Source: Ryuthela nishihirai (lineage: Eukaryota > Arthropoda > Arachnida > Araneae > Heptathelidae). Taken from it: a stretch of 64,000 nucleotides of DNA. The stretch is taken from assembly GCA_038380435.1 (NCBI GenBank), contig JAWZYU010000005.1, forward strand, positions 35,114,001-35,178,000, given 5' to 3'. The notes under the pieces are model-generated. The model did no database searches, was not told where the DNA came from, and saw only the letters and a list, made by a program, of their open reading frames with translations. The position numbers were made by a program, and so were the translations under genes. Below are positions 32,367 through 44,054 of this stretch, piece by piece (position 1 is the first letter of the stretch; every line of letters starts with the position of its first letter).

Positions 32367-32727
32367 GGGTTGGGTTGGGTTGTTTTACTTCTGAGCACAC
32401 TTTTTTTCTCACAATGCGCTAAATGGCCAGGTCCCAAGGACTCCGAGAAGGTTGGGGGGAGGGAGCCCACTGGACAGCTGTTTGGAGACAGATGATGGCC
32501 TCCCGTCAAGGCCATCCAGCGTAGACTTTAAAGTGCAGAGGGTATGGACTTTTCTGCACATGCAGCCATGCTTAACGTCCCATCTGATAGACGGTGGCCT
32601 TTATAAGCTCCTCAGTGTTCACTACTGACCGAAAGCAAAGAGTTTTGCAAAGATAAATCTCAATGCTGGCCCAAGCAGGGATTTGAACCTGGGAACTGCA
32701 TATTACGAGCCTGGAGCTCTACCGGAG
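32367..32727 (-). mobile_element. SINE1 copy, diverged, with TSD
   Basis: An inverted SINE1 with many substitutions. GAGCTGTGGATATA (32353) and GAGCTGTAGATATA (32728) form the TSD with one mismatch. Confidence 0.92.
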
Positions 32728-33027
32728 GAGCTGTAGATATAATTAATAAAAGAATAATAGATATACTTACCATTTTTTTTACTCTGTTTAGTTAACGAAT
32801 TTACATTTATTATTTTAAACTGAATTACTCGTCATAATTTTTCGATTCATCATCATCGTCATCCTCAAGAAGCCATAGGCTAAGGAGGTCCAACCAGACT
32901 GTGCAATTTAGTTCTCCAAGCATATCTGTCCTGAACTATATCGACTGCATGTTTTCACTGCATACCAATTATAACAAGAATAAATCATCTGCATAATCTA
33001 AATCATAAATTTTGAAATCTGTAGACC

Positions 33028-33237
33028 AAGGGTTCTCAAAGTGGGGTGCGCGATAAAAGTTTTTGGGGTACGCCGTGAGAGCTCAAAGGTCGCTAGATCT
33101 AGCAACAAAGTCGCTAAGTTGGCAGTATTATACTAATAACTACATAATATATAGTTTTATCTCTCTATATAAGGGGTACGACAGTTACATACACATTTCC
33201 AGGAGGTACGTGAAGCATAAAAGGTTGAGAACCACTG
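33028..33237. mobile_element. hAT MITE, 210 bp, 8-bp TSD
   Basis: It starts CAAGGGTTCTCAAAG and ends GGTTGAGAACCACTG, the familiar hAT terminal pair. CTGTAGAC (33020-33027) and CTCTAGAC (33238-33245) flank it. It interrupts the LINE reverse transcriptase region. Confidence 0.92.
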
Positions 33238-34382
33238 CTCTAGACCATTTAAGACCAAACTTTTTCCCTTGCAAAGAATTTCGCATAACATAATCAATAA
33301 CCAAACTAAAGAGAAAAGGGGACAAAATACACCTTTGTCGAACATCAGAAACAATGCTAAACCAATTGCTACAAGCCTTACCAACTCTCACACATTACTC
33401 AGTGTTATTATAGAGAGCTTTCATTATGTTAATTAACTTGTCTGGTATGCCATACGATCTCACAATCAACCTCAAATTATGACGATCAACAGAGTCGAAA
33501 GATTTTCTGAAATCAACATAGCTAGCAACCAAAGGTTTCTGAAACTCTAGACATTTTTCAAGAATCTGCTTGAGTGAAAATATCTGATCTACACGTTCCA
33601 TACCACTTCTGAATCCTCATTGCTCATCACGCAATTGACTATCAACCAGATTCTTAATTCTACTAAGCACAGTCATGCAAAGAACTACCTGGAACACAAA
33701 ATAGGCTGATACCCCTATAGTTATCAAAAGAACTGCGATCACCATTTTTAAAAATAGGGATAATAATAGCTCTAGTAAAATCCTTAGGAACCATGCCTCT
33801 ATCATAAAAGATATTCAAAATTTCAGTCATTCATGTGGTGAACGAAACATTGCCAGCTCTAAGTATTTCAGTAGCAATTTCATCTACCCCTGGGGATTTA
33901 TGAAGTTTAAGTTAAGAAATAGCCAAAATAACTTCAAATTGTGTTATAGGGCCAACATTAAAGCCAATAATGCATTTATCATCATTGCAAAGAATGGGAG
34001 TAGAACTACCCACATTGTTTAGAACATCACTGAAATGCTCAGCCCATTTACCATGACAGAATCCTCACCTTCTATAACCTTACCTTGTTTATCCTTCAAT
34101 CCTTCTATGCCTGTCCGTTTTCTACCACATAAATAATATCTGGTACAGCTCTCTGCTGTTGTGCTGTCTAACTGCTTCCTCGGCTTTGTCAGCCAAGCCA
34201 TCAAGCCAATGATTCTTATCAGCAGCTAACTGATCCTTTACACGTTTATTAAGCTCCCTGTAATGTTTTCTATTAGTACTAGTAGGGTATTGATTAAAGA
34301 CATTCCTACATTTATTTCTCTCTGAAATAAGCTCAAGTGCCTTATCACTCAAATAATTTTGCCTCCTCTGCTCCTTTTTCAA
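33238..34382 (-). pseudogene. RTE-like LINE reverse transcriptase remnants
   Basis: Broken frames read, in N- to C-terminal order (right to left): a Lys/Arg-rich linker with KNHWLDGLADKAEEAVRQ at 34382-34122; DQIFSLKQILEKCLEFQKP with VASYVDFRKSFDSVDRHNLR (motif A) at 33601-33395; and CILSPFLFSLVIDYVMRN (motif B region) at 33391-33185. The YADD segment is lost through internal deletion before the 3' end. Frameshifts and stops separate the pieces. Confidence 0.85.
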
Positions 34383-34679
34383 TAAAAGAATACTGGTCTT
34401 CCTCTGAAACTGGGTCTTTCCTCTGAAAGACCTAGTTATAACTAAAGTGTTATAACAAATTCAGTGTTTAAAATAACTTTTTTTAATGTTAGCACAACAC
34501 TTCTTAAGTTTAAGTTCCAAGACACTTTTAACAAGGTAATGGTCAAATCCAATTTCAGCACCCCTTTATGATCTGGTATTTCTAACAGAACTTGCCCATT
34601 TGCTATTAATTAACATATAATCAATCATATTCTTATACAGCCCATCTGATGAATTCCTCGTGTACTTATGTATGTCGCG

Positions 34680-35280
34680 GTGTTTGTGATTAGTTATTCA
34701 CAAACCATTAAATTTAATTACTTGTATGAGGCAGTTGCTCGTTGCCATTGCAGCTACGAACACCAAAAGGACCTAACACCCCTCTCCAGAGTTCAGAATC
34801 AGTACCATCTTTGGCACTGAAGTCACCTAGAACAAGAGTAATATCTTCTTTCTTGACAGAATTCGAAATATCCTGAAATTGTCCGTAAAACCTATCCTTC
34901 TCATCCTCATCGGCATCCTCAGTGAGGGCATAACAGAAGATAACATTCAGGTCTTTAATGCTTGCCTGAAATTTTTCTGTAAGAAACCTTTCATTAATGC
35001 ACTCATATCCGAGAAGAGCATCAATGGCGTGTCTGCTGAGAAGCAGACCTACGCCTTGGTGATGCTTATTATCTTCCCACCCTGGAAAGAGAAATTTAAG
35101 ATTATTTTTAAGAATCTGACCTTTATCTGTTCAACTGGTCTCTTGCAAGCCGAGAATATCTAAATTATAATGGTGGAATTCTTGTGTGAGGACATCAAGA
35201 GTAAAAGCTCTGTGCAGAGTCCTCACATTCCAACTACCTATGGAGAGAAAATGGTTAGTGGGATGTTTAAATAAACTATG
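34680..35280 (-). pseudogene. RTE-like LINE endonuclease remnant
   Basis: About 85-90% similar by eye to the endonuclease at 5703-6461 and collinear with it, but with stops and substitutions. It includes the CTTGCAAGCCGAGAATATC block encoding the QE region. It is upstream of the reverse transcriptase remnants and downstream of the shared 5' region (35330-35882). Confidence 0.85.
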
Positions 35281-35882
35281 TTTATTGAGAGAGGGAAGGC
35301 CAACGTATCAAACAACAGCGTAATCGCAGGCATGAGGCAAAGATCCGTTCCCCCACGACTATAGACTGAAGCCATCTACACTGAAAGATTTCCTGCAACG
35401 TAGAGTTTGACGATGCCAATAGAAGCAAAGAGTTCAGATGCCTGCAATGACCTCTGCTCAGGATTATCCACCAGGTGATAAACGTATCTTATGAATCTAT
35501 TCACTTGGGGCTGTCAACCCACGAACAGAAAACACAGCGGAATATTTTCCCTCCACAGAAGCCCACCAGTGCAGCAAAATCAGGATCCATAATGAAGCTC
35601 AGAGCCTTAATTCAGTCCAGTGGGTTTATATGGTCAGCACCAGGACCCTGTGTGGTTGACCACTCCTCAGCCAGAGTTGTCCAGATCAGTAGTCCAAAGT
35701 AATCTGGCAGTCCTCCGCTTCCGTTCACTTCCACAAGAGAGTATCTCTTTTGAAAGGTACTAACGGTCTGCACCACGAGAAGGCGGGGTCGGACATTAGG
35801 TGCTAGGCCTGGCCGGTTCTATGCATCATCACAGGGGATTGGTGCGTAGCTCTCCTTCCAGTGACTTCCTAGCTACCATTTA

Positions 35883-36349
35883 TACACCAGCCAGTTATAA
35901 TAAATAATTCATGTTAATTTATTATATTCTTATTTTGATATATATGCATTAATTTATTGTATAATGAATTATAAATGACTATGAGAGAACGCTGGTGTGG
36001 AAACCTTTGTATTGTATGCGAAAAAGACAATGCACTCAGCAAAGAACTGCTGACGAAACGTGTTGGAAAAATATGTTATTACACTTGTAATAATAAAAGA
36101 AGTATAGTTGACCAATCGGGTTATATTGAACAAACAGTAATGAAAGGTATGTGCAGATAACGGCGGGCACATGCAAATATGGGAGTAATGACGCAATAGC
36201 ATGTGACCACATATAATTTCCATAAGAGATAAGAACTGCAAACTTGTAATGTTATACTTGTCGTCAGCGCATTCCATTTGTGTTCGAACCGATTTGTTGC
36301 TGTAACAGTATTTCACACAGACAGCATTTGGATATCCGTACATGTGGTT
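35883..36349. other. no gene seen
   Basis: AT-rich flank. The 130-codon minus frame at 35969-36361 has no recognisable domain. Confidence 0.45.
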
Positions 36350-36555
36350 GAGCCGTCCCATGGTCGAGGGGTTAGCGGGCTTGGTTACTAATCTACGAGC
36401 CCCGGTAAGGCATGGATGTATGTGTTGTTTTTCTGCTGAGGTTCTGCCATCCTCACAGACCTTCTACTATGACATATGAACATATGAACTGACAGGCTCC
36501 TGTCATACCTCTGTGGCAAGCAGCTGCTTAAGGGGGTATTTATTTTATTTTATTT
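36350..36555 (+). mobile_element. SINE2 copy with TSD
   Basis: Head GCCGTCCCATGGTCGAGGGG, body and TATTTTATTTTATTT tail. ACATGTGGTT occurs at 36340-36349 and 36556-36565. It is inserted beside a LINE reverse transcriptase fragment. Confidence 0.93.
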
Positions 36556-36589
36556 ACATGTGGTTAGCTCGATGTTTTTTTCATCAACT

Positions 36590-36940
36590 CTTTACAGTAT
36601 TTTCTTTGCATTTACATATACAGAGTTGATCATAGCAAGCTCTGAGAACTTGATTGTAAAAACAGATGCTACAAACATACTCCTTAAAAATACCACATGT
36701 ACAATAGCACAGGACATGTATCCTATCTATTCCTGGAGCTTTATCAGTCTTCCACACTATCAATTATTCGAACATCGTCATCGGCAATATTCGAATGGTA
36801 AAAGCTCTGTTTATTATACATTAATTTTTGTTGTTCCTGATAATGAAAATCGTTCTCTTCCATTAATTTATTGATCAAATTTACAAAATTATCGTTGAAG
36901 TTGTTTGCAATTTCTAATGTAGTTAAAGTTCTATCCATGT
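36590..36940 (-). pseudogene. LINE ORF2 fragment (start of reverse transcriptase)
   Basis: The minus frame 36938-36744 contains EIANNFNDNFVNLINKLM, matching the NxFNDYFVN linker that precedes the reverse transcriptase in the CR1-like LINE at 23125. It is followed after a stop by IDRI, the usual next motif. Isolated and decayed. Confidence 0.65.
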
Positions 36941-37000
36941 ATTAATAAATTTTGGTGTCTTCATTTCATTTTGTTTTGTTACCAAGGATGTTATTTATAT

Positions 37001-37774
37001 TGTTACGACAGATGAACCAGCAATAATGAAATCGTAATGTGATGTATCAATTTGATGCTTGCGTTTACTTCAGCGTGAGAATTTCGTCACTAACCACTTC
37101 GAAAAACTTAACTAGAAAATAAAGAATAAGAGAGTTGTAATTAGGAAGAATTTGTGTGAAGGAAAACATAGTTTGTTTATGTCTGTGCACTGTAGTATAA
37201 AGAAGAAATGTTTTTATTTTGATGTGTGCGTGGGAGGTTAAATAAGCTTATTAGTGTGGATCTTGTTAGAGAACGGGTAAGAAAAAGAAGAATTCATCGT
37301 CTTGTGTGTGGTGATCAACATCTGAAAGGAATTGGTTCTGAGAAACTTAGTCGTAGTTTTGGAGTACTTGATCATTAACACCTTAGAAGGAAGTCATTTA
37401 GTGTATAGTTATTTAGTTTGTTTAGGAATTGGCAAGGTTATTCTTGACAGATTGCAAGTTTGTTCACAAATATGATAGTGCCTACTTAACGAGTGTTGTA
37501 AAAAGCCATATTTTATGTTTTGAGTTGTGACAGTAAGAATTACAGAGGAAACAACTCTTTCTAGAAATAGTGATAAGGTGATATGTTCTTCTAATGGTTT
37601 ATTTTTATACAGATGAAAATTTGTGTTGGTTGAATTTAGTTTATACAAAAGTTTTAATTCTATGTAACTATATATACATACCTACTTTTGTAATAAATTA
37701 CATTATGTTAGAATTATTGCTACTAATTATTATTTTTGAACTCATGCTCAGTTTCCATCCGTTAAATTTATAAG
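37001..37774 (+). repeat. 5' LTR of the Ty3/Gypsy element
   Basis: It begins TGTTACGACAGATGAACCAG and ends near CCGTTAAATTTATAA. It is shared base for base, with point differences, with 46161-46595 plus 49983-50311. A tRNA-primer-like TGGTGCCAGGATCGG follows at about 37778; the complementary tRNA is uncertain (leucine is a candidate). TTATAT before the LTR and after the 3' LTR is the likely target duplication. Confidence 0.92.
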
Positions 37775-37869
37775 AATTGGTGCCAGGATCGGTATTATTT
37801 ATTGAATACCTTTCACTAGAAGTACGCATGAGTTAGTAAAACTGATAACTACATAAACAGTAAAATTAG

Positions 37870-39430
37870 TGACATGAGAGCTGAAAGAGCCTCTCAAAAT
37901 GATAACTTGAGAGCTGAAATAGCCAGTAAAAATAATGACATTAACAGTAAAATTAGTGACATGAGAGCTGAAAAAAACCTCTCAAAACGATAACTTGGAA
38001 GCTGAAATGGCAGCTCAAAGACGTGAAAAAACTAACCAGTGATAAAGACATTAAGACCGAACTGAACAGACAGTATGATAGTCTAAAGGTTGAAATTGAT
38101 AGTGTAAAAAATTATATTGACGGTGTAAAAAATTATATTGACAGTGTAAAGTGTAATGTAAACGAAATCACTCGTGATTTTAACACAAAACCTGATAATG
38201 TTAAGATAGATTATAAGCATGAAATTGATGGTGTTAAAACTGTTTGTGAACTCCAGTTTCAGATTTTAAGAAATGAAATATTAATAATAGTAATTTTAGC
38301 GACAATAATGTCTTTACACATATCGCTAGAAATACAACTAAACCTTCCACATATGATGGTCAATCATCTTGGATAGTATTTAAAACACAATTTGAAGTCA
38401 TCGCTAGAGCTAATGAGTGGAATGAATTTTAGAAGGCCAGTTTTCTTACAACTTCCTTAAGAAATTGTGCTGCGGAAGTTTTACAATCTGTTCGTGAAGA
38501 AAAACGACTTGATTATCAAAGTTTGGTATCTGCATTAGAATTCAGATTTGGTGATAGTTATTTAAAATAATATTACATGACTCAATTTAAACATCGTATG
38601 CAGAAGAGTGGTGAAATTTTGTAAGAACTTGCTAGTGATATTGAACTCCTAGTTATATTAGCTTATAGTAACTGTCCACCAGATATTCAAGATAACTTAA
38701 CTCAATTACAATTTATTGATGCTATTGCCGACCCTGAGACTCAACAATCCCTATGAATGTTGGAAGTTGAATCCTTAAAGTCAGTGGGGCGGGGGTGGCT
38801 CAGTCGGTAGCGCGCCAGGCTCGTAATCTGTAGTTCCCAGGTTCGAGTCCCAGCTGGGTCAGCGTTGAGATTTATCTCCGCAAAATTCTCCGCCTTGTCC
38901 ACGGTCAGTAGGGGGACACCGATGAGCTTGGAAAGGCCGCCATCCGTCGGATGGGACGTTAAGCCGTGGCCCCGTGTACGGGAGAGCCATACCCTGTGCA
39001 CCTTAAAGAACACGCTGTATGGCCTTGACGGGAAGCTACCATCTGTTTTCTAACAGCTGTTCCAGTGGGTCCCCTCCCCCAACCTTCTCTGAGCCTTCAG
39101 AGTCCATGTGACCTGGCCATTTAGCCCATGGTGTGCAAAAAAGTGCCGCTCACAGGTAAAACAACCCAAACAACCCAACCCTTAAAGTCAGCTGTGGTAC
39201 ATGCCATGAAGTACGAGTGCTCCAGGTTTTCATCTCGAACAAACAAACGCACAGTGAGATTTCTGAATGCAGAAGAAAATGTAGAAAAGAATGGTGAAAT
39301 GCAAGAACTAATCAAAACCATACTCTCCGTTTTAAAAGAGATAAAAGGTTCCTCCTCAAAGACTTCCACATACCTTCAGTGTTGGAATTGTGGCAAAACT
39401 GGACATATTCGAGCCAACTGCAAAAATTGA
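37870..39430 (+). pseudogene. Gypsy gag with CCHC zinc knuckle (broken)
   Basis: N-terminal repeats of a coiled-coil unit (SVKNYIDGVKNYIDSVK; also repeated DNA near 37860-37990). They are followed by a capsid-like region with stops (SSWIVFKTQFEVIARANEW, then SYLK and MTQFKHRMQKSGEIL). A SINE1 copy interrupts it at 38785-39179. It then ends with the knuckle CWNCGKTGHIRANC in the frame 39128-39430. Gag packages the element RNA. Several stops make it inactive. Confidence 0.85.
38785..39179 (+). mobile_element. SINE1 inserted in Gypsy gag, with TSD
   Basis: A full-length copy with head GGGGCGGGGGTGG and tail AAACAACCCAAC. CCTTAAAGTCAG flanks it at 38773-38784 and 39180-39191. It must be younger than the Gypsy element. 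Confidence 0.96.
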
Positions 39431-39545
39431 TAGGTGCCTAAGTTCAAGCACGACTAACAGGCAACAAAACCAACGTATGCAACTTGAAGGGCTGGCTGTT
39501 TATTGGTTGGCTCCAGGGAAAGCACTGCATGGTGGAGATAAATGA

Positions 39546-39800
39546 TTGGTATCTGATGAAACCATAAATGGAGAATTTTGCCGTATGATAGTAGAAACTG
39601 GTGCAAATGTAACTTTACTCAGAACAGACATAATTAAGAAGATAATACCTCACCCAAACTGGAATGGTAGACAGTCTAATATAACCCTACAGTCACTGAA
39701 GATCGTGCTAAAGTCCATGGAAGGATGGAACTCTACATCAGAGTTGGTAGCAGTCTGGTACACCATCCTGTTTACATCGCTGCATCTACAATGAATTCAT
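39546..39800 (+). pseudogene. Gypsy aspartic protease, catalytic Asp changed
   Basis: The frame contains CRMIVETGANVTLLRTDII. The family has (V/L)DTGA at this place, so the catalytic Asp reads Glu. The position between the CCHC knuckle and the reverse transcriptase fits protease. Followed by frameshifts. Confidence 0.8.
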
Positions 39801-40264
39801 ATTAGACCATGATTTCCTAAAGAAACATGGATATAGTATTAGACCCAGTGATAGCCTACTCATCTATAACATAGGAGAGATCCCTCTGATTAGTTGAACA
39901 TCTGATTCTTTGTCAAGTGTGACCACAGTATTGGTGACAAAAGACGTAGAGATCCCAGCACAAAGTGAAGTTATAGTCCGTGGACATCTGGAAGAGACTT
40001 CTGGGGCCTTCTGATTTTGGTAGTCACTGATGCCCTTGATAAAGGAGCTTTGGTTCATGGTACGCTGGTTGCAAGGACTTTAGTCAAAGTAGATAAAGAA
40101 CAGATTCATATCAGAGTGATAAGCTGTAGCAAATCCAATAGATTATTTAAAAAGAGTGAAGAATTAGCAATATGTGAAACTGTTACATCGGCAACAAATG
40201 TAAACACAATAGAAGTTACTGATTCAAACCAACACCATACAGATATCTCTCTCATCTTGCTGAT

Positions 40265-41314
40265 TTGTGGAGAGAAACAAGAAAGACATTAACTGAAGAC
40301 CAAGCTGTTAAGGCCGAGAACCTACTTAAAGAGTTTTCCGACATTTTTTCTGCTACATCAAATGATTATGGCCATACTAACCTGACAGAACATAAGAATA
40401 AGAACATAAGAAATCCTCCAATTCATCTACCAGCAAGAAAGCTTCCATTGGCAAAACGGGAAGAGACAGAACAACTCATAAGGGACATGGAAGATCAGGA
40501 CATTATAGAACCGTCATCGAGTCCCTGGACGTACCAGTGGTTCTTGTCAAGAAAAAGAATGGATCTACCCGATTTTGTGTGGATTACTGCAGATTGAATG
40601 ATATAACGAAGAAGGACTGTTTTCCTTTACCCAGGATTGATGATACACTGAACACTCTATCTGGGTCAGAATGGTTCTCAACATCAGACTTGAAGAGCGA
40701 CTGTTGTTAAGTTGGTATACATCATGAAGACAGTGAAAAAACAGCTTTCTCTACAGGAAATGGACTTTAGCAGTTTAAGTGATGCCATTTGGACTTTGCA
40801 ACGCATCTGTAACGTTTGAACGACTAATGGAGTAGATGCTCAAAGGTTTGTCTTAGGAGGTCTTCCTGGTTTACTTAGACAACATCATCGTCCTAGGAAA
40901 TAAAAAAAAATACCCCCTCAAGCAGCTGCTTGTCACAGAGGTCTGACTTTTGAAAAACATTTGATAAATCTCTGTCAAGTGTTTGAAAAAATTAGAGCAG
41001 CCAAGCCAAAATTGGGACCGACTGAACTGTTCCAGCAAGAAGTTCATTACCTTGGTCATGTCAACACTACATCAGAGATTAAGACTGATCCTAGTAAGAT
41101 AGAAGCTGTAAGAGATTGGTCTCCACCACAAGATGTTCATCAGCTTCTTAGAAAAATTTTCAAGGGTTTCTCCAACATCGCAAGGTCATTACATCGTCTG
41201 ACAGAGAAAGGTCAACGATTTATGTTGACCACCGAATGTGAAGTGGCTTTCCAACAGTTGAAGCAATTTCTTTCCATGGCACCAGTGTTAGCATATCCAC
41301 AAGCTGGAATATAA
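40265..41314 (+). pseudogene. Gypsy reverse transcriptase (broken)
   Basis: Pieces in order: [57 protein letters not shown]-like, FLVYLDNIIVLG (the catalytic YxDD box reads YLDN), then HYLGHV and IEAVRDWSPPQDVHQL. Frameshifts occur at about 40540, 40710 and 40860. A 45-bp SINE2 tail fragment sits at about 40907-40951, directly after the mutated box. A partial duplication follows at 41150-41534. Confidence 0.88.
40907..40951 (-). mobile_element. SINE2 3'-end scrap
   Basis: TACCCCCTCAAGCAGCTGCT followed by TGTCACAGAGGTCTGA, only the terminal ~45 bp of SINE2, preceded by an A run. Inserted in the reverse transcriptase. Confidence 0.85.
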
Positions 41315-41534
41315 TAGATATTGATGCAAGTACCGTATTTCTTCGATTCTAGAACACTTTTCAAGTGTTTCTCCAACATCGCAAGGCCATTACATCGTCT
41401 GATAGAGGAGGGTCAACGGTTTATGTGGTCCACCGAATGTGAAGTGGCCTTCAACGAAGTTGAAGCAATTTCTTTCCACGGCACCAGTGTTAGCATATCC
41501 ACACGCTGGAACATAATAGATATTGATGCAAGTA
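41150..41534 (+). repeat. ~190-bp tandem duplication in Gypsy with pogo TIR stub at the junction
   Basis: The segment AAGGGTTTCTCCAACATCGC through GATATTGATGCAAGTACCGT occurs twice (about 41160-41345 and 41363-41545). Between the two copies lie the first ~22 bp of the pogo inverted repeat (CCGTATTTCTTCGATTCTA), although pogo itself is inserted only after the second copy. Confidence 0.88.
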
Positions 41535-41926
41535 CCGTATTTTTTCGATTCTAAGACGCACTTTTTTTCCCATATAAAAGTCTCTAAAAACAGGGGTGCG
41601 TCTTAAAATCGATGGCGCCTTAGAATCGCATTTTTTTTTTCCGAATCTTCCCGCGCTTTACACACGGAACCACACGTTTTGTTTTGTTTTTGTGGAAACC
41701 CCGCCTCCAATTCCATTGGAGAATAAAGTGGCGTGGATGTTTTTCCGCGTTTTCCAAATGTGAAGCCACCGTTTACTTCATTATGGTGGAGCTCACTCAG
41801 CGAAAACTAGGAAGTTTTGGTTGTATCTACGAAAGTACGTAAGAAGTTCAGTTACCCTATTTCGTTCATTTTGATTCCTTATTGCACATCAAAATGTTGT
41901 CAAAAAGATTGCACTAAGAAGCCGCA

Positions 41927-43869
41927 TTGAAGCGAAAAGTTACTGTGTATGCAGAAGAAGAAGTCGACGAAGCTGTGATAAGTTTTGCAACGGAGACACG
42001 CGCAAAAGGATTACCCATCAATCGACAAGCCATGCAATTGAAAGACGGAGAAATTGCCAAGTCCCTCGGAATAGAGGAAATTATTTTTAAAGGCAGTCGT
42101 GGCTGGTGCGAAAGATTCCTGCGTCGTAGCAGGTTATTGTTAAATGCTAGTGAAACTCTGGTCCTCTTCGATATGCCTCGAAATTACACTGCCAACGCTA
42201 AAGGTTCTAAAGAAATCAATATTATAAGCATGGGCTACGAAAAGCAGCGTATCACTGTGATGCTGTGCATCACCGCTGATGGCCGAATGTTGCCACCATA
42301 TTTAATTTTAAATCGAAAAGCCATACTGAAGAATAAAATGTTCCCCAAAGATGTTTTTGTGTGTGCACAAAAAAAAATGGATGGATGAAGGCAGAGCTTA
42401 TGGCAGACTGGCTAAATGCTGTGTGGAATAGATATCCTGGAAGTCTTCGTAATCCACCTAGCATGATAGTACTTGATGCATTTCGTGGACTTTGTCCGAA
42501 CAGCTCAAAAATAAAATCTTGCAAAAACGTGGTGACTTGGTTGTGATTCCTGGTGGCATGACTAGACAACTGCAGCTACTCGACGTTTCAATCAACAAAC
42601 CATTTAAGGATTACTTGAGAAAGCAATATGAAACCTGGCTGTTGACTCACAACCTTCTGCTGACACCATCCGGAAAAATTAAGAAAGCGCCGGCATCAAA
42701 ATTGGCGGAATGGGTATCACCAGCTTGGAAGCTAATCCCAGAAAGAATAGTGCAGCACTTGTGACGTCCACCCTACTACGATCCTATTTGGCTGCGCTAG
42801 AATGTGATGCCCTCGGAACAATTCTGTTAGACTGCGCTAGACGTGACGTCATTCTCCGTATTCGGAATGAGATGGGGCTGGGTCAAATGTCGTGGCATCT
42901 GGAGGACGATGAATTTGTTACTTAATTATTTTCACCCTCACTTCGGTGAAATGACAGGTTCGAGGGTTTTTACTCCCGTACCGCCATATGCCTCAGATTT
43001 GCTGTGTTAAATGATGAATGAATATATGTCCAACAATACACACGAGAGATGTATAGGGACAAGACAGTTTATTAACACTATATGCAATTAGATGCTGGGG
43101 ATGCGTTCAACTCCGTAGGCCTTTGCTGCTTTGCTGCTGCAAACATTTACACAACGTGATTTGCTGCTACAAACATTTACACAATGTTACACACTTTACA
43201 GATTCTTGCTTTACAGACCTAATACTCGGCGAAAGGATAATTAACCTTTTCCTACAATGTGATTCACTCTGAATCCACAAGACTGTAATCAGATTTACCA
43301 AGAATCTTGATTCTCACTTGGAATCGCACCCTCTCCTTAAGGGTTTCCTTCGAGTAAGAGTGGTGTCTTTTTGACGCATATCGAAACGACCTTCTTGCTC
43401 GACAGCTTCGCACCAAACTGTTGTTTCAATCTCCCACTCTAGCCTCCTGTGTCAACCTCGTGCCCCATGCTAGTTGTAAATGGCCATGAAAGACTTCTGG
43501 AACCCGCAATCTCCTACAGGCAGCCAGCTTAGACCCGAAAACAACGTTTTATAAGACACATCCCAACACCAGCACTTCCACGAACACACCCAATACATAA
43601 AAATATCTACAATAACAAAAATACAATAAAATACAACAATAAATAAAAATAAATAAATTAGAGGAACATGACAGCACTCATTTAAAAAATGTTGCATCAA
43701 CAACGCTCTCGATCGCTCAGAAGACTTATTATGGGATAACGAAGATAAAAACGGCGCAGTAGAATCAGACTCTGAATGTGAAGTAAACTCTGATATTGAT
43801 TCAGATGCAGATACAGACGGCTCAGAAGAATTAGACTCTGATATTGATTCAGAAGAAAGTGATGAATAA
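41927..43869 (+). pseudogene. pogo transposase, CENP-B HTH + DDE_1, split by a solo LTR
   Basis: The first frame (41927-42388) has the CENP-B-type helix-turn-helix (FKGSRGWCERFLRR), then VLFDMPRNYTANAKGSKE and EKQRITVMLCITADG. After a frameshift in an A run (about 42368), MIVLDAFRG supplies the second Asp, and in the third frame VIPGGMTRQLQLLDVSINKP the third. AWKLIPERIVQH is cut by the solo LTR, and FKKCCIN-type sequence resumes at 43680, ending in an acidic tail (DSDADTDGSEELDSDIDSEE) and a stop at 43869. Inactive as sequenced. Confidence 0.9.
42760..43673. mobile_element. solo LTR, 914 bp, 5-bp TSD
   Basis: The sequence from TGTGACGTCC to GGAACATGACA has the TG...CA ends of an LTR and is flanked by GCACT on both sides (42755-42759, 43674-43678). 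It splits the pogo transposase between codons that are contiguous in the family. No internal retrotransposon sequence remains, as expected after LTR-LTR recombination. Not related to the surrounding Gypsy LTR. Confidence 0.88.
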
Positions 43870-44054
43870 AATACCTACTGATAAATAGGTACTATTGTTG
43901 TTAGTAATTTGAATTTCATTATAATAAAAATGTTTGTTAGATATATTTCAGCGTTTTATTTTTAATTTTTTTCTTAGAATCAAAGCTTTTTTCTGTTGGT
44001 GGTAATGAAATTAAGGTGCGTCTTACAATCGAAGGTAGAATTGACGAAATACTG

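Larger units (their letters stand above)
32846..35882 (-). mobile_element. RTE-like LINE copy B with both ends
   Basis: The 3' end at 32846 has a CAT-repeat tail and the block CCAGACTGTGCAATTTAG, which recurs in the separate 3' fragments at 58117 and 59083. The 5' end near 35882 matches copy A at 6981. At ~3.0 kb it has internal deletions, a nested hAT MITE (33028-33237), and broken endonuclease and reverse transcriptase frames. Confidence 0.88.
41535..44054 (+). mobile_element. pogo/Tigger transposon, TA TSD, with nested solo LTR
   Basis: It starts CCGTATTTTTTCGATTCTAA and ends GAAATACTG, with GTGCGTCTTA motifs near both ends in inverted orientation. TA flanks it (41533-41534, 44055-44056). 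Without the solo LTR it would be about 1.6 kb. It encodes a frameshifted DDE_1 transposase. Confidence 0.9.
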
